Assembly: GCA_023433705.1 (NCBI GenBank)
Contig: JAEYUC010000024.1
Location: forward strand, 62,001 to 126,000
Direction of reading: 5' to 3'
DNA: 64,000 nucleotides
DNA from: Pseudomonadota bacterium
Lineage (GTDB): Bacteria > Pseudomonadota > Gammaproteobacteria > Steroidobacterales > Steroidobacteraceae
The notes beneath the pieces were generated by a model, which had not been told where the DNA came from, did not search any database, and worked only from the letters and a program-made list of their open reading frames with translations. Of this stretch, positions 52,363 through 61,707 are shown piece by piece. A program made the position numbers and the translations under genes. The stretch's first letter is position 1. Each line of letters begins with the position of its first letter.

Positions 52363-54431
52363 AACGCGACAGCCTCGGATGGTGGCTCGCGGCCAGCAAC
52401 GTGGTGATCGTGCTGCTGGTGGCGCTGGGCCTGTCGTATTTCGCGATCGACATGCTGCGCGGCCTGGCCGACAGCCAGCAGAAGCTGCACGTGCAGCTCG
52501 CCGGCGCGAACGCGCGCGAAGAGATCACGCGCATGGCCGAGGACACGCTGACGAACGCGCGTGTGCTGGCCGAGCGTCCGCCGCTGCGCCGGCTGATCGC
52601 GGAGCCCGGCCGCCAGGGCCTCACCCCGTTCCTGCGGCGCTTCTGCGAAACCAGCGAACTCGATGCCTGCGCCGTGCTCGACGGCGCGACCGTGATCGCA
52701 TCCACCGGAGTCGAGCTGCCCTGGGCGCAGCTGCATGCGGTCGCCGCGGAGCAGGGCGATCGATTCATGGCGGTCCCGCCCGGCACCGAGTATTCCGTGA
52801 TCGGAGCGATCGCAAGTCTGCCCGCGCAATACACCTCGTTCAGCGTGATGGTCGTGCACTTGCTCGACGACGAGCTCGCGGAAGTGTTGTCCAAGCACAG
52901 CGGCCTGCCGGTGAAGTTCATCAACTACCGCACGTTCAATTCGCTGCCCGAGAACGAGTTCACCTCGCTGCACTCGCAGGCGTTGTCGGACGGGCGCTTC
53001 TCGGTCCAGCGCATCGATCCGCTGGGGTTGTACGCGTCGAGCTTCCCGGTCTTCTCGGGCAACGGCGAGGGCATCGCGCTGATCGAAACGCGCGCCTCGG
53101 CGGCCGAGACCGACAAATCGGTGAGTGCGCTCGTGTGGCGCTTCATCTTCACGGCGTTTGTCTTCGCGCTGCTCGCGCTCATCGCCGGCATCCTCCTGGG
53201 CCGGCGCATCATCAAGCCCACCGAGGCGTTGACCGATGCGGCCGTGAGATTGGGACAGGGCGATTTCGCGACGTCGATCCCGACCGCGGGCCCGGCCGAG
53301 ATCGGTCAGCTCGCTCGCACGATGGACGACATGCGCCGCAACCTCGTGGACCTCAACTCGGAGCTGCGCCGCCGCGAGGCCGAGGCGCAGGTCGTGCTCG
53401 AGGCGATCGTCGAGGGCGTGTACGCAGTCGACCAGGAACGCAACATCCGCTATCTCAATCCGCAGGCCGCGCGGCTGCTCGGCATCGAGCCGGGCGAGGC
53501 GATCGGCAAGTTCTGCGGCGACGTGCTCAAGCCCTGCGGGCTCGATGGCAAGCCCGACGGCCCGCGGCCCTGCAAGACCACGGCGTGCCCGATCCTGCGC
53601 GCGCGGCAGGCGGGCAGCGCGCAATCCGTCGAGCAGTTGCAGACGCGCAGCGGCAATCGCCAGACCGTGATCACGAGCTCGCGCATCGTGAACGGCATGC
53701 AGGTTCAGGTCATGCGCGACGAGACCGAGATGGAAGGCGTACGCCGCGCGCGCGACACCGTGCTCGCGAACGTCAGCCACGAATTCCGTACGCCGCTCGC
53801 GGCGCAGCTCGCGTCGATCGAGCTGCTGCGCGAAGGCCTGGCTTCCAAGTCGCCGGCCGAGCTCACCGAGCTGGTGCTGTCGCTCGAGCGCGGCACGTTG
53901 CGGCTCACGCGGCTCATCGACAACCTGCTCGAAAGCGTGCGCATCGAGTCGGGCCAGCTCGATGTGCGGCGGCAGACCGTCGATCTCGTGGACGTCATCG
54001 AGGATGCGCGCGTGCTCATCGAGGCGCTGGTGCGCCAGCGTCATCAAACGCTCGAGGTGGACATTCCCGAGGGGCTCACCGTGCAGGGCGATGCGCCGCG
54101 ACTCACGCAGGTGTTCGTGAACCTGCTCGCCAACGCGAGCAAGTTCGCGCCGGAAGGCACCGCGGTGCGCGTCGGCGCACAGGTGCAGGACCAGCACGTG
54201 AACGCGTGGGTCGAAGACCAGGGGCCCGGCGTTCCCGAAAGTGACGCGCTCAACATCTTCGAACGCTTCAAACGCGGCGGCACGCAGGAACCGGAGCCGG
54301 GCGGCCTCGGACTCGGACTGTGGATCTCGCGCTCGATCGTCGAGCGTCACGGGGGCACGTTGAGCACCTCGCGTACCGCGGAAGGATTCACCCGCTTCAT
54401 GCTCACGTTGCCCGTCGAGGCGCCGGAATGA
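52359..54431 (+). CDS. Sensor histidine kinase in sulfate operon (periplasmic sensor, HAMP, Cys-rich PAS)
   Basis: 690 residues. Membrane helices near 8-30 and 260-282 bracket a periplasmic sensor of about 230 residues. Then HAMP (RIIKPTEALTDAAVRLGQGDF), a PAS domain (385 region) and the kinase core: His474 in ANVSHEFRTPL, N box NLLANASKFAP, DQGPGVPE, GLGLGLWIS. The PAS domain has four cysteines, Cys386, Cys393, Cys405 and Cys410, which could bind metal or a cluster or sense redox. Start and stop overlap cysW and the regulator gene (ATGA at both ends). It probably senses sulfate or sulfur state and signals to the next gene; this is inferred from the operon. Confidence 0.88.
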   Translation: MKRDSLGWWLAASNVVIVLLVALGLSYFAIDMLRGLADSQQKLHVQLAGANAREEITRMAEDTLTNARVLAERPPLRRLIAEPGRQGLTPFLRRFCETSELDACAVLDGATVIASTGVELPWAQLHAVAAEQGDRFMAVPPGTEYSVIGAIASLPAQYTSFSVMVVHLLDDELAEVLSKHSGLPVKFINYRTFNSLPENEFTSLHSQALSDGRFSVQRIDPLGLYASSFPVFSGNGEGIALIETRASAAETDKSVSALVWRFIFTAFVFALLALIAGILLGRRIIKPTEALTDAAVRLGQGDFATSIPTAGPAEIGQLARTMDDMRRNLVDLNSELRRREAEAQVVLEAIVEGVYAVDQERNIRYLNPQAARLLGIEPGEAIGKFCGDVLKPCGLDGKPDGPRPCKTTACPILRARQAGSAQSVEQLQTRSGNRQTVITSSRIVNGMQVQVMRDETEMEGVRRARDTVLANVSHEFRTPLAAQLASIELLREGLASKSPAELTELVLSLERGTLRLTRLIDNLLESVRIESGQLDVRRQTVDLVDVIEDARVLIEALVRQRHQTLEVDIPEGLTVQGDAPRLTQVFVNLLANASKFAPEGTAVRVGAQVQDQHVNAWVEDQGPGVPESDALNIFERFKRGGTQEPEPGGLGLGLWISRSIVERHGGTLSTSRTAEGFTRFMLTLPVEAPE

Positions 54432-55105
54432 AGATCTTGGTCGCCGACGACGACCTGGATCTGCTCGGACTCGTGGCCTACTCGCTGTCGCAGGCGGGGT
54501 ACCTGGTCGTGAAGGCCAGCGACGGCCCGGGCGCGCTCGCGACGTTCGACGCCGAGTCGCCCGATCTCGTGATCCTCGACATCAACATGCCGGGCACCTC
54601 GGGTTTCGAGGTCTGCACGGCGATCCGCGCGCGCGGCGACGTGCCCGTCATGATGCTCACGGCGCGCGGCGAGGAACAGGATCTCGTCAAGGCGCTCGAT
54701 CTCGGCGCGGACGACTATCTCACCAAGCCGTTCAGCCCGAAAACGCTGCTCGCGCGCGTGAAGGCGCTGCTGCGCCGCGCGAGCGCGGATCGCGCTCATG
54801 CGCCATTGTCCGCGGGGCGCGTGACGCTGGACATCGAGAATTACAACGTGCGCATCGGCGATGGCGCGCCCATCGCGCTGACCAAGCTCGAGCTGCGGCT
54901 GCTGCAGATGCTGCTGGCGCAGGCGGGGCGCGCGGTGAATTCGGATCGGTTGCTCGTGCAGGTGTGGGGACATCGGGGCTCCGGCGACCGGCAGCTGCTC
55001 AAACAACTCGTCCACCGTCTCCGCCACAAAATCGAGGCAAACCCCGCTGTTCCACAATTGCTGCAGACGGCGGCGCCTTCGGGTTACAAGCTCGTCGTGG
55101 AATAG
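54428..55105 (+). CDS. OmpR/PhoB-family response regulator
   Basis: 225 residues. Receiver domain with acidic DDD near residue 7-9, phospho-acceptor Asp51 (VILDINMPG), Thr in MMLTARGEE and Lys in YLTKPFSP. The C-terminal winged-helix domain has LTKLELRLLQML and VHRLRHKIE, the recognition-helix region of PhoB-type proteins. It is coupled to the kinase (ATGA) and likely regulates the sulfate transporter and binding-protein genes. The next gene, sbp, lies 164 bases downstream, room for its own promoter. Confidence 0.9.
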   Translation: MKILVADDDLDLLGLVAYSLSQAGYLVVKASDGPGALATFDAESPDLVILDINMPGTSGFEVCTAIRARGDVPVMMLTARGEEQDLVKALDLGADDYLTKPFSPKTLLARVKALLRRASADRAHAPLSAGRVTLDIENYNVRIGDGAPIALTKLELRLLQMLLAQAGRAVNSDRLLVQVWGHRGSGDRQLLKQLVHRLRHKIEANPAVPQLLQTAAPSGYKLVVE

Positions 55106-55269
55106 TTAGTGCCCGCGAGACGCTGGAGCGCGCGCGGGAGTAATTCGACGGTCTTGAGCAGGCCCTCCAGGCGGGGCTCGACGCTCGTCGTTCGAGAGAG
55201 GATGCCTGAAGGCGCTACAGGCGGCTTCCGTCACGCCGCGGTCGCCCGACCTGATAGGCTTGCCGCCCC

Positions 55270-56316
55270 ATGAACAAGAGAACCGCCATGCGGCTTGGGC
55301 CGCTAGTCGCCGCCGCGCTCCTGCTGGCTGCCTGCAACAAGGGCTCTGAGAAGGAAGTCGTCCTGCTCAACGTGTCGTACGACCCGACCCGCGAGCTGTA
55401 CGAGGACATAAACCCCGCGTTCGCCGCGGAGTGGGAGAAGGCGCACGGCCAGCACGTGCGCATCAGCCAGTCCCACGGCGGCTCCGGGCGCCAGGCGCGC
55501 GCGGTCATCGACGGGTTGCCGGCCGACGTCGTCACGCTCGCGCTGGGGGGTGACATCGACGCGATCGCCGAGCAGGGCAGGATGCTGCCGCTCAACTGGG
55601 AAGAACGGCTGCCGTACAACAGCGCTCCGTACGTGTCGACGATCGTGTTCCTCGTGCGCGCCGGGAATCCCAAGAAGATCCGCGACTGGGGCGACCTGGT
55701 CCGTGAAGACGTGCAGGTGATCACCCCGAATCCGAAAACCTCCGGTGGCGCGCGCTGGAATTACCTGGCCGCATGGGCCTGGGCGGAAGTGCAGCCCGGC
55801 GCCACGGAGGAAAGCGCGCGCGAGTTCGTGCGCAAGCTCTACCGCAACGTGCCGGTACTCGACACCGGGGCGCGCGGTTCGCTCACGACGTTCGCCCAGC
55901 GCGAGATCGGCGACGTCGCGATTTCCTGGGAGAACGAGGCGCACCTCGCGTTGCGCGAGATCGGCCGCGACAAACTCGAGATCGTCGTGCCTTCGGTCAG
56001 CGTGCTCGCCGAGCCCTCGGTGGCCGTGGTCGATCGCGTGGTGCTGCGGCGCGGAACGCGCGCGGTCGCGCAGGCCTACCTCGAGTTCCTCTACACGCCA
56101 CAGGGGCAGGAGATCGCCGCGCAGAATTACTATCGCCCGCGCGACCAGGCGATCGCGCAGAAATACGCCGGGCAGTTCGCCGACCTGAAGCTGGTCGACA
56201 TCGACCACTTCGGCGGCTGGAAGGTCGTGCAACGCACGCATTTCGCGACCGGCGGGATCTTCGACCAGATCACCGCGAACGGCGTATCGGCGAAACGGGA
56301 CGGGTCGGCGCGCTGA
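55270..56316 (+). CDS. sbp: Sulfate-binding lipoprotein (Sbp/CysP family)
   Basis: 348 residues. Lipoprotein signal MRLGPLVAAALLLAA then Cys22. The mature part is the periplasmic binding-protein fold: VLLNVSYDPTRELYEDINPAF (the sulfate-binding SYDPTREL), ISQSHGGSGRQARAV, DVVTLALGGDID, and NPKTSGGARWNYLAAWA. These match the sulfate/thiosulfate-binding proteins and include serine and glycine residues that hold the oxyanion. It delivers sulfate to CysTWA. Lipid anchoring is somewhat unusual since enterobacterial Sbp is soluble. The gap from 55106 to 55269 holds no gene; no clear promoter was found. Confidence 0.92.
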   Translation: MNKRTAMRLGPLVAAALLLAACNKGSEKEVVLLNVSYDPTRELYEDINPAFAAEWEKAHGQHVRISQSHGGSGRQARAVIDGLPADVVTLALGGDIDAIAEQGRMLPLNWEERLPYNSAPYVSTIVFLVRAGNPKKIRDWGDLVREDVQVITPNPKTSGGARWNYLAAWAWAEVQPGATEESAREFVRKLYRNVPVLDTGARGSLTTFAQREIGDVAISWENEAHLALREIGRDKLEIVVPSVSVLAEPSVAVVDRVVLRRGTRAVAQAYLEFLYTPQGQEIAAQNYYRPRDQAIAQKYAGQFADLKLVDIDHFGGWKVVQRTHFATGGIFDQITANGVSAKRDGSAR

Positions 56317-56320
56317 CCAG

Positions 56321-57739
56321 TCAGCCCGCGGACCGCTCGCGCTCGACGGTGCGCTCGACGGTGTGCGCGAGATGGCGCGCGAGCCTGGCGGCATGCACGC
56401 GCAGCTCCGGCACCGCGGTCGCCTCCCAGTCCCGCGCCCGCAGCCATGGGCCGACGTAGTAGAGGCGATCGACCGGATTCCCGTCGCGGCCGATCGCTTG
56501 GCCATCGGCGGTCACGTCGATGCCGAGCGAAAGTTCGTCTTCGCGAATGAGTCCGTTCGACAGCAGCGATCGCACGAGCGGGTTCGTCAGCTGGCTCACC
56601 CGCGTGTCCGGGCCCGTGCAATTGACCACGCGATCGACGAGCCACGCGCGCGCGCGCGACGCACCGCGCGGCCGCCACTGGATCTCGACGGAATCGTCGA
56701 GCAGGCGTGCGGATTCGAGTCGGCCGGCATGGGTTTCGAGCACGCCCATTCGGGCGAGCGTCTGCACGGCGGCCAGCGGCCCGGCGGGTGCGCGATGCCG
56801 ATGCACGTCCCAGAGCGCGCGCACGTGCCGCAGGAATCTCGTCCGTTCGCGTGCGTCGAGCGAATGCCATGATGCGGGAAGCTGGCTTCGGGCCAGCGCC
56901 AGCACCTCACGCCAGTCGCCGCCCCCCGTGGTGACTTCGCGCATGAGGCGGGCAATCGTGCGCACGAGGCGGCGCGTCGAGCCGCGCGCGCCGTCGAGCG
57001 CAACGCGCACGTCGGGCTCCCGCGCCGGCAGCGCTTCGGAAGCCTGCGACAAGGGCAGCCATCCATGCCGCGACAACACATGGATGCGCCGCACGCGCGG
57101 CCGGATCGCCGCGAGCCTGAGCGCGGCGTCGATCATGGTGAGGCCGCTGCCCACGAGCAGCACGCTTTCGATTTCGCCTGACGCCCCGATGCTCCACGGA
57201 TCGCGGATATAACGCGCGCTGCGTTCGATCGGCTCGAGTTGCGGCAGAGTCGCGGGTGGCGGATTGCCGAGCGCGAGCACCACCTCGTCGGCGCGTAGCG
57301 TGGTGCCGTCATCGAGCCACAGGTCCCAGCGGCGGTCGCCGTTGCGCCGCAGTTGCAGCGCGGTGGCGCGATGGTGCACGCATTTCACGTGCGGCGGCGC
57401 GGCCGCGTTCGCCGCCGCGAAACGCGCACGCAGGTACTCGCCGTAGACCTGGCGGGGTAGATAGTCTCCCTCGGCGGCATGGATGCCTTGGCGGCGCGCG
57501 AAGTCGAGGAAGTCGCGCGGCTCGTCGGCATCGAGCGACATCTGGCCCGCGGCCACGTTGAGTGGATAGGGATAATCGCGCGTGGCGTACACCACACCGG
57601 CGCCGATTTCGGCGCGGGGATCCACCAGCGCGATGTGCATGGCGCGTCCCGCGCCGGCGGACTGGCGCAGCAACCCGATGGCCACGGCGGTCCCGCAGAA
57701 TCCGGCGCCGACGATCGCGATGAGTCGAGGTTCGTTCAC
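56321..57739 (-). CDS. FAD/NAD(P)-binding protein
   Basis: About 472 residues from GTG 57739; an ATG at 57826 would add 29 low-complexity residues. The N-terminal dinucleotide loop is IAIVGAGFCGTAVAIGLL, followed by RAEIGAGVVYAT and PYPLNVAAGQMSLD, typical of the NAD-binding_9 family. A second Rossmann-like loop occurs at VLLVGSGLTMIDAALRL. The last third has DRVVNCTGPDTRVS and LYYVGPWLRARDWEATAVPELRVHAARL. Its substrate is unknown; relatives include proteins in siderophore and amino-acid hydroxylation settings. It is convergent with sbp (4 bp apart) and unrelated by family. Confidence 0.8.
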   Translation of the reverse strand: MNEPRLIAIVGAGFCGTAVAIGLLRQSAGAGRAMHIALVDPRAEIGAGVVYATRDYPYPLNVAAGQMSLDADEPRDFLDFARRQGIHAAEGDYLPRQVYGEYLRARFAAANAAAPPHVKCVHHRATALQLRRNGDRRWDLWLDDGTTLRADEVVLALGNPPPATLPQLEPIERSARYIRDPWSIGASGEIESVLLVGSGLTMIDAALRLAAIRPRVRRIHVLSRHGWLPLSQASEALPAREPDVRVALDGARGSTRRLVRTIARLMREVTTGGGDWREVLALARSQLPASWHSLDARERTRFLRHVRALWDVHRHRAPAGPLAAVQTLARMGVLETHAGRLESARLLDDSVEIQWRPRGASRARAWLVDRVVNCTGPDTRVSQLTNPLVRSLLSNGLIREDELSLGIDVTADGQAIGRDGNPVDRLYYVGPWLRARDWEATAVPELRVHAARLARHLAHTVERTVERERSAG

Positions 57740-57979
57740 GGGGCCGGCGCCTTGTTTGGCGTCGGGTTCCGGGGAACTCGCAGGCGGACGGGCGGCTTGC
57801 GCCGCGCCTTGGCTGGAGCCATGCATGCGATGCAGTATCCGCAGTGCGCGGTCACGCCGTCGATTCTGGAAAGGTTTGAAATCGGTTATGGCTCGCGCGG
57901 CCCAGAACTTTTTGCCGCGATCCGCGACCAAGACGTGGTCGACTGAAACCCGCGCGTAACGAGAACGAGGAGTCACCGC

Positions 57980-58960
57980 ATGCGTTCGACACTGCCGGCC
58001 GGGCTGGCGCTGATGCTGAGTTTCGTGGGGGCCGCGGCGGCAGCACCGGAGAAGATGCGCGCGGTGGAGATTCGCCAGAGCGGGGCGCTCACCGTGGAAA
58101 CCCGGCCAGTTCCCAGCCCCGGTCCCGGTGAGGTGCTCGTCAAGGTACGCGCCGCCGGGGTCAATCCGTCCGACTGGAAAGTCGCGCGGCGCCGCGCAGG
58201 ACTGGTCGCGGGCACGGACGTGTCCGGAACCATCGACACACTGGGCGAAGGCGTCACCGGCTGGAAGGTCGGAGATCCGGTACTGGGATTCGCGCGCAAC
58301 AGCGGTAGTTATGCCGAGTACGCCATCGTGCCGGTGAATTCACTGGGCAGAAAGCCGAAGTCCCTGTCGTTCGAGGAGGCCGCGGGCATTCCGATCGCGG
58401 CCGAAACCGCTTATCGCGCACTGCACGAGACGGCGCGAATCTCGCGCGGCCAGACGGTGCTCATACACGGCGCCGCGGGTGGCGTTGGATCGGCGGCCGT
58501 GCAGATCGCCAAGGCCGCGGGCGCGCGGGTCATCGGCACGGCTTCGCCCGGCAACCATGAATTCCTGCGCTCGCTCGGCGCGGACCAGGTCATCGATTAT
58601 CGAAGTCAGCGTTTCGAGGACGTCGTGAAGAGTGTCGACGTCGTGCTGAACACCGCGAATGCGGAAACCAACATGCGTTCGATCGCGGTGGTGAAGCCGG
58701 GCGGTGTGCTGGTTTCCGTCGTCGGTCCGCCCAATGCCATCGCATGCTCCGCGGCCAACATCCGTTGTGGCCGCCCCGACCGCGAAACCGGTGCGAGTGT
58801 CGCCGACATCCTCGCGCGCCTCGCGGACCTCGTCGACGCCGGCAAGCTCAAGGTCCCGGTCCAGCAAGTGTTTTCGATGGAGGACGCCGGGAAGGCCTGG
58901 GACATCTCACGCTCGGGCCACGCGCGCGGCAAACTCATCGTGAGGGTGCGCGCTCCCTGA
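57980..58960 (+). CDS. MDR-family NAD(P)-dependent oxidoreductase with signal peptide
   Basis: 326 residues. The body is a zinc-free MDR (quinone oxidoreductase) enzyme: PGPGEVLVKVRAAGVNPSDW, AGTDVSGTID, GDPVLGFARN, and the nucleotide loop HGAAGGVGSAAVQIAKAAGA; no catalytic zinc cysteines are seen. The N-terminus, MRSTLPAGLALMLSFVGA then AAAAPEK, reads as a Sec signal peptide, which is unexpected for an NADPH enzyme. An in-frame Met at residue 26 (KMRAVEI), which matches the usual start of this family, may be the real start if the extension is not translated, but SD GAGGAG lies before the first ATG. Confidence 0.82.
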   Translation: MRSTLPAGLALMLSFVGAAAAAPEKMRAVEIRQSGALTVETRPVPSPGPGEVLVKVRAAGVNPSDWKVARRRAGLVAGTDVSGTIDTLGEGVTGWKVGDPVLGFARNSGSYAEYAIVPVNSLGRKPKSLSFEEAAGIPIAAETAYRALHETARISRGQTVLIHGAAGGVGSAAVQIAKAAGARVIGTASPGNHEFLRSLGADQVIDYRSQRFEDVVKSVDVVLNTANAETNMRSIAVVKPGGVLVSVVGPPNAIACSAANIRCGRPDRETGASVADILARLADLVDAGKLKVPVQQVFSMEDAGKAWDISRSGHARGKLIVRVRAP

Positions 58961-59032
58961 AGGAGTCGAGGATAAGAGCGGAGGCCCGCACGCAAGCGAG
59001 AGACCTCCGCCCGGTTTCGACGAATCTCGCCG

Positions 59033-60352
59033 TCAGTTCGCGGTCACGCGCACGTCGGCGGGCGCCTTCTCGGCGAGCAGCTGCTCGATGCGCTGCGTGA
59101 ACTCCTTGTCCTGGCGCGAGTAGAACTCGCCGGTGGACGGCGAAGCGAAGCCGGCATGCACCGCGCGCACCGTTCCGTCACGTCCCACGAACACCGTCGC
59201 GGGCCAGGTGTTGAGATTCAGCAGTTGCGGCACCTTCTCCCACATCTCTTCCGGCGCACCGGCAAGTAGATAGGGGTACTCGACGCCGTACTGGCTGACG
59301 AAGGCCTTGGCGCGCTTGAGCGACTCCTGCTGCTCGACCTCCTCGAAGTTGAGCGCGACGATCGACAGGCCCTGGTCGCGATACTTCTTGTCGAGCTGGA
59401 TCAGGTACTGCGCCTCGTCATGGCAGTTCGGGCACCACGTGCCGGTGACGATCGCGAGCACTACCTTGCCCTTGTGGGCCGGGTCCTCGTTCGTCTCGAT
59501 CTTGCCGTCGAGGTTCGGGAACGCGAACGTGAATTTCTCGTCGGGATCGCGCGTGGTCGTGTGCGCGAGCGGGTTCGAGGGTTGCGGCAGGCCCTTCGCG
59601 CGCGCGACCACCGGACGATAGGCGGTCAGCGTGGAGGCATAACGGCCATCGGGCGCGTTTTCATAACTGTTCTCCGTCGCATTGCGCGGCGCGCGCTGGC
59701 CGACCTGCAAGATCTGCAGCGTGCCGTCCGTGGCCGGGGTCACTTCGATGACGCCGGGACGCGAACCGTCGAAGTGGCTCAGCACCCACTTGCCGTCCTT
59801 GTACGAGCCGCTGTACGCGCCGGTGTCGCCGTCGATGCGCAGGATCGACGCCGCGACTTCCGCGCCGCGCTGGTCGACGATGAAACGGAACGCCTTCTCA
59901 CCCTTGGAAGACGGCGCCGCGAGCGGAATCTCCCACTCACCCGCGATGGACGGCGCGGGCACGGACTTCGCCTCCTCGTACGCCGCGGCGTCGTGCGGCA
60001 CGGCCCGGAATTCGAACTCGTTGCGAATGCCGCGGTTCTGCGCGACGACGTCGCCGACCAGCTTCCCGCCGTCGAGCTTCGCGGTGATCGTGGTGAGGTA
60101 ATGATCGATGTTGAGCACGAGTTCGCCGTTCTGGTAGCTGGCGCTCGTGGTGTATTCGTACGCGCGAAAGCCGTCGTACAACGTGCCTTTGAGCGTCGGG
60201 CCCGAGCCGCTGATGTCCAGCCGGAACGGAATGACCGTGTCCTTCTGGATCAGCTGCGCATCCCAGCGTCCCTCGAGCTTGTCCCCGGCGAGTGCGGTCG
60301 CGCTGCCGGCGATCAAGACTGCGAGGCCCGCAATCCTGGTTGTCAGTTTCAT
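59033..60352 (-). CDS. TlpA/redoxin family periplasmic thiol-disulfide protein
   Basis: 439 residues. Signal peptide MKLTTRIAGLAVLIAGSATA with cleavage near ALA. Residues 25-270 are a beta-rich region (GTLYDGFRAYEYTTSASY, VLSHFDGSRPGVIEV). The C-terminal 160 residues are thioredoxin-like with WCPNCHDEAQYLIQL, a CxxC active site, and TWPATVFVGRDGTVRAVHAG carrying the cis-proline. Such proteins reduce disulfides or apocytochrome haem sites. It ends a minus-strand group with two haem-motif genes, separated from the next by 2 bases, so a role in cytochrome or peroxide metabolism is likely. Confidence 0.85.
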   Translation of the reverse strand: MKLTTRIAGLAVLIAGSATALAGDKLEGRWDAQLIQKDTVIPFRLDISGSGPTLKGTLYDGFRAYEYTTSASYQNGELVLNIDHYLTTITAKLDGGKLVGDVVAQNRGIRNEFEFRAVPHDAAAYEEAKSVPAPSIAGEWEIPLAAPSSKGEKAFRFIVDQRGAEVAASILRIDGDTGAYSGSYKDGKWVLSHFDGSRPGVIEVTPATDGTLQILQVGQRAPRNATENSYENAPDGRYASTLTAYRPVVARAKGLPQPSNPLAHTTTRDPDEKFTFAFPNLDGKIETNEDPAHKGKVVLAIVTGTWCPNCHDEAQYLIQLDKKYRDQGLSIVALNFEEVEQQESLKRAKAFVSQYGVEYPYLLAGAPEEMWEKVPQLLNLNTWPATVFVGRDGTVRAVHAGFASPSTGEFYSRQDKEFTQRIEQLLAEKAPADVRVTAN

Positions 60353-60354
60353 GT

Positions 60355-61707
60355 CTATCTTCTCCGTTTGTCAGAAGCGTTTTTGGCGATGCTCAATCGA
60401 TGGGCGCGCGCGTGTTCATGCCATTCCTCCGGCAGTCCGCTCTTGGTCTGCAGCAGGATCTCCAGGATGGCGCGCCGATCCTGTTGCGACAGCGCCGCGA
60501 ACTCGGGGCTCTGGTCCTTGCCGCTCAGCACTTCCAGCAGGCGGCGCCAGACGTAGCCCTTCGACGGTTCGGGCAGCGCGTCGAATGCATCCGAATAGAC
60601 GAGATAACTCAGCGGGTAGCGGAACAGCCGCGTGCGCAGATCGAACTCGCGCAGGCTGCGGCCCTGCGAATCGAACGGGCCGCGGGCCGCGAACTCGCGC
60701 GCGAAGGCGGATTCCGCGATCACCTGCTGGGGATCGAGATCGGACAGCGGGGTTTCGTTGGAGAACAGGAGATAACGCAGCAGTTGTTCGGCGGGCCGGC
60801 GCAATTGCTCGCGCGCTCTCTCCGGCAATTCCTCGGGCGTCCTCGCGCCGCTGTCGTGCAACGCGATGCGCGTGCGGTAGTTGGTCAGCGTGATCAGGTT
60901 GTGCATCTGCGTCTGGTGCCCGAGCACGAGCAGCGCGACACCGTCGCTGCCGGGCGCGAGGAACGCCTTGGGGTCGTACGACTCCGCCAGCTTCGAGAGC
61001 GGCGCGGATTTCGCGGTGGCGTCGGCCGCCGCGACGGCGTTTGCCATCGTCTTCGCGGCGAGCGGACCCGAGACGTACCAGCCGCCCCAGCGTTCGGCGA
61101 GCGCGCTTTCCTGATCGGTGATGTATTGCTTCGCGCCGGGCACCGGCGTGCCCGTGGCGCTCGCGTGCACGGAGCGCAGCAACACGCCGGGCACTCCGCG
61201 CGTTCCGGCGACGATGTGGCACTGCGTGCAATCGAGCTCGGCTCGCTCGAAGCGGGGTCGCTCGACCTGCTGCTCGTGCAGGATGAAGAAGATCGCGCCC
61301 TGCTGCTCGTCGAAGGCGATGACCTCGATCTCCTTGCCCTCGTTCACGACGCCGATGTAGATGTCGTCGTTGAAATACAGCGCGCGCGGATGCCGCGGCG
61401 AGATCTTCGGGTATTGGAAGCTGGTCTTGGAGAACACCAGCGTCTGCGAACTCACCGGGATGTCGAGCAGCGTCAGCACGGACTTCAGGTAACCGTGATC
61501 GCCTGCCTCGAAATCCAGCGTCGCCTGTCCCGCGTCGAGTTTCCTCTGCAGCAGCGTGACGGCGTCCGTGATGTCGTCCGAGCGATAGTAGATAGGCGCG
61601 TCGCTGTACGGGATGTAACCCTGGTTGCGGACCGCGATCTGCGCATCGGCTGGCGTGCCCACGACGAGCGCGGCGGCGAGCGCGGCCGTGGCGGTGGATT
61701 TCCTCAT
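60355..61707 (-). CDS. Exported monohaem-motif hypothetical protein
   Basis: 450 residues from ATG 61707. Signal peptide MRKSTATAALAAALVV, cleavage near ADA. One c-type haem motif is present, DCTQCHIV (about residues 159-163). Other features are HEQQVERPRFERAEL, GHQTQMHNLITLTNYRTR with possible distal ligands, and a helical C-terminus. I do not recognise a family. It lies between the TlpA-like gene and a dihaem-motif gene, overlapping the latter by an ATGA, so the three are co-translated. It could be a periplasmic oxidase or peroxidase component; this is a guess from context. Confidence 0.7.
   Translation of the reverse strand: MRKSTATAALAAALVVGTPADAQIAVRNQGYIPYSDAPIYYRSDDITDAVTLLQRKLDAGQATLDFEAGDHGYLKSVLTLLDIPVSSQTLVFSKTSFQYPKISPRHPRALYFNDDIYIGVVNEGKEIEVIAFDEQQGAIFFILHEQQVERPRFERAELDCTQCHIVAGTRGVPGVLLRSVHASATGTPVPGAKQYITDQESALAERWGGWYVSGPLAAKTMANAVAAADATAKSAPLSKLAESYDPKAFLAPGSDGVALLVLGHQTQMHNLITLTNYRTRIALHDSGARTPEELPERAREQLRRPAEQLLRYLLFSNETPLSDLDPQQVIAESAFAREFAARGPFDSQGRSLREFDLRTRLFRYPLSYLVYSDAFDALPEPSKGYVWRRLLEVLSGKDQSPEFAALSQQDRRAILEILLQTKSGLPEEWHEHARAHRLSIAKNASDKRRR

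Noticed and set aside
52242..54350. 702-codon antisense frame opposite the histidine kinase
   Set aside because: The kinase motifs on the plus strand are complete; the antisense translation has no recognisable domain.
58979..59012. Hairpin after the MDR gene (GCGGAGG / CCTCCGC)
   Set aside because: Only seven paired bases with a 19-base loop and no T tract; too weak to call a terminator.
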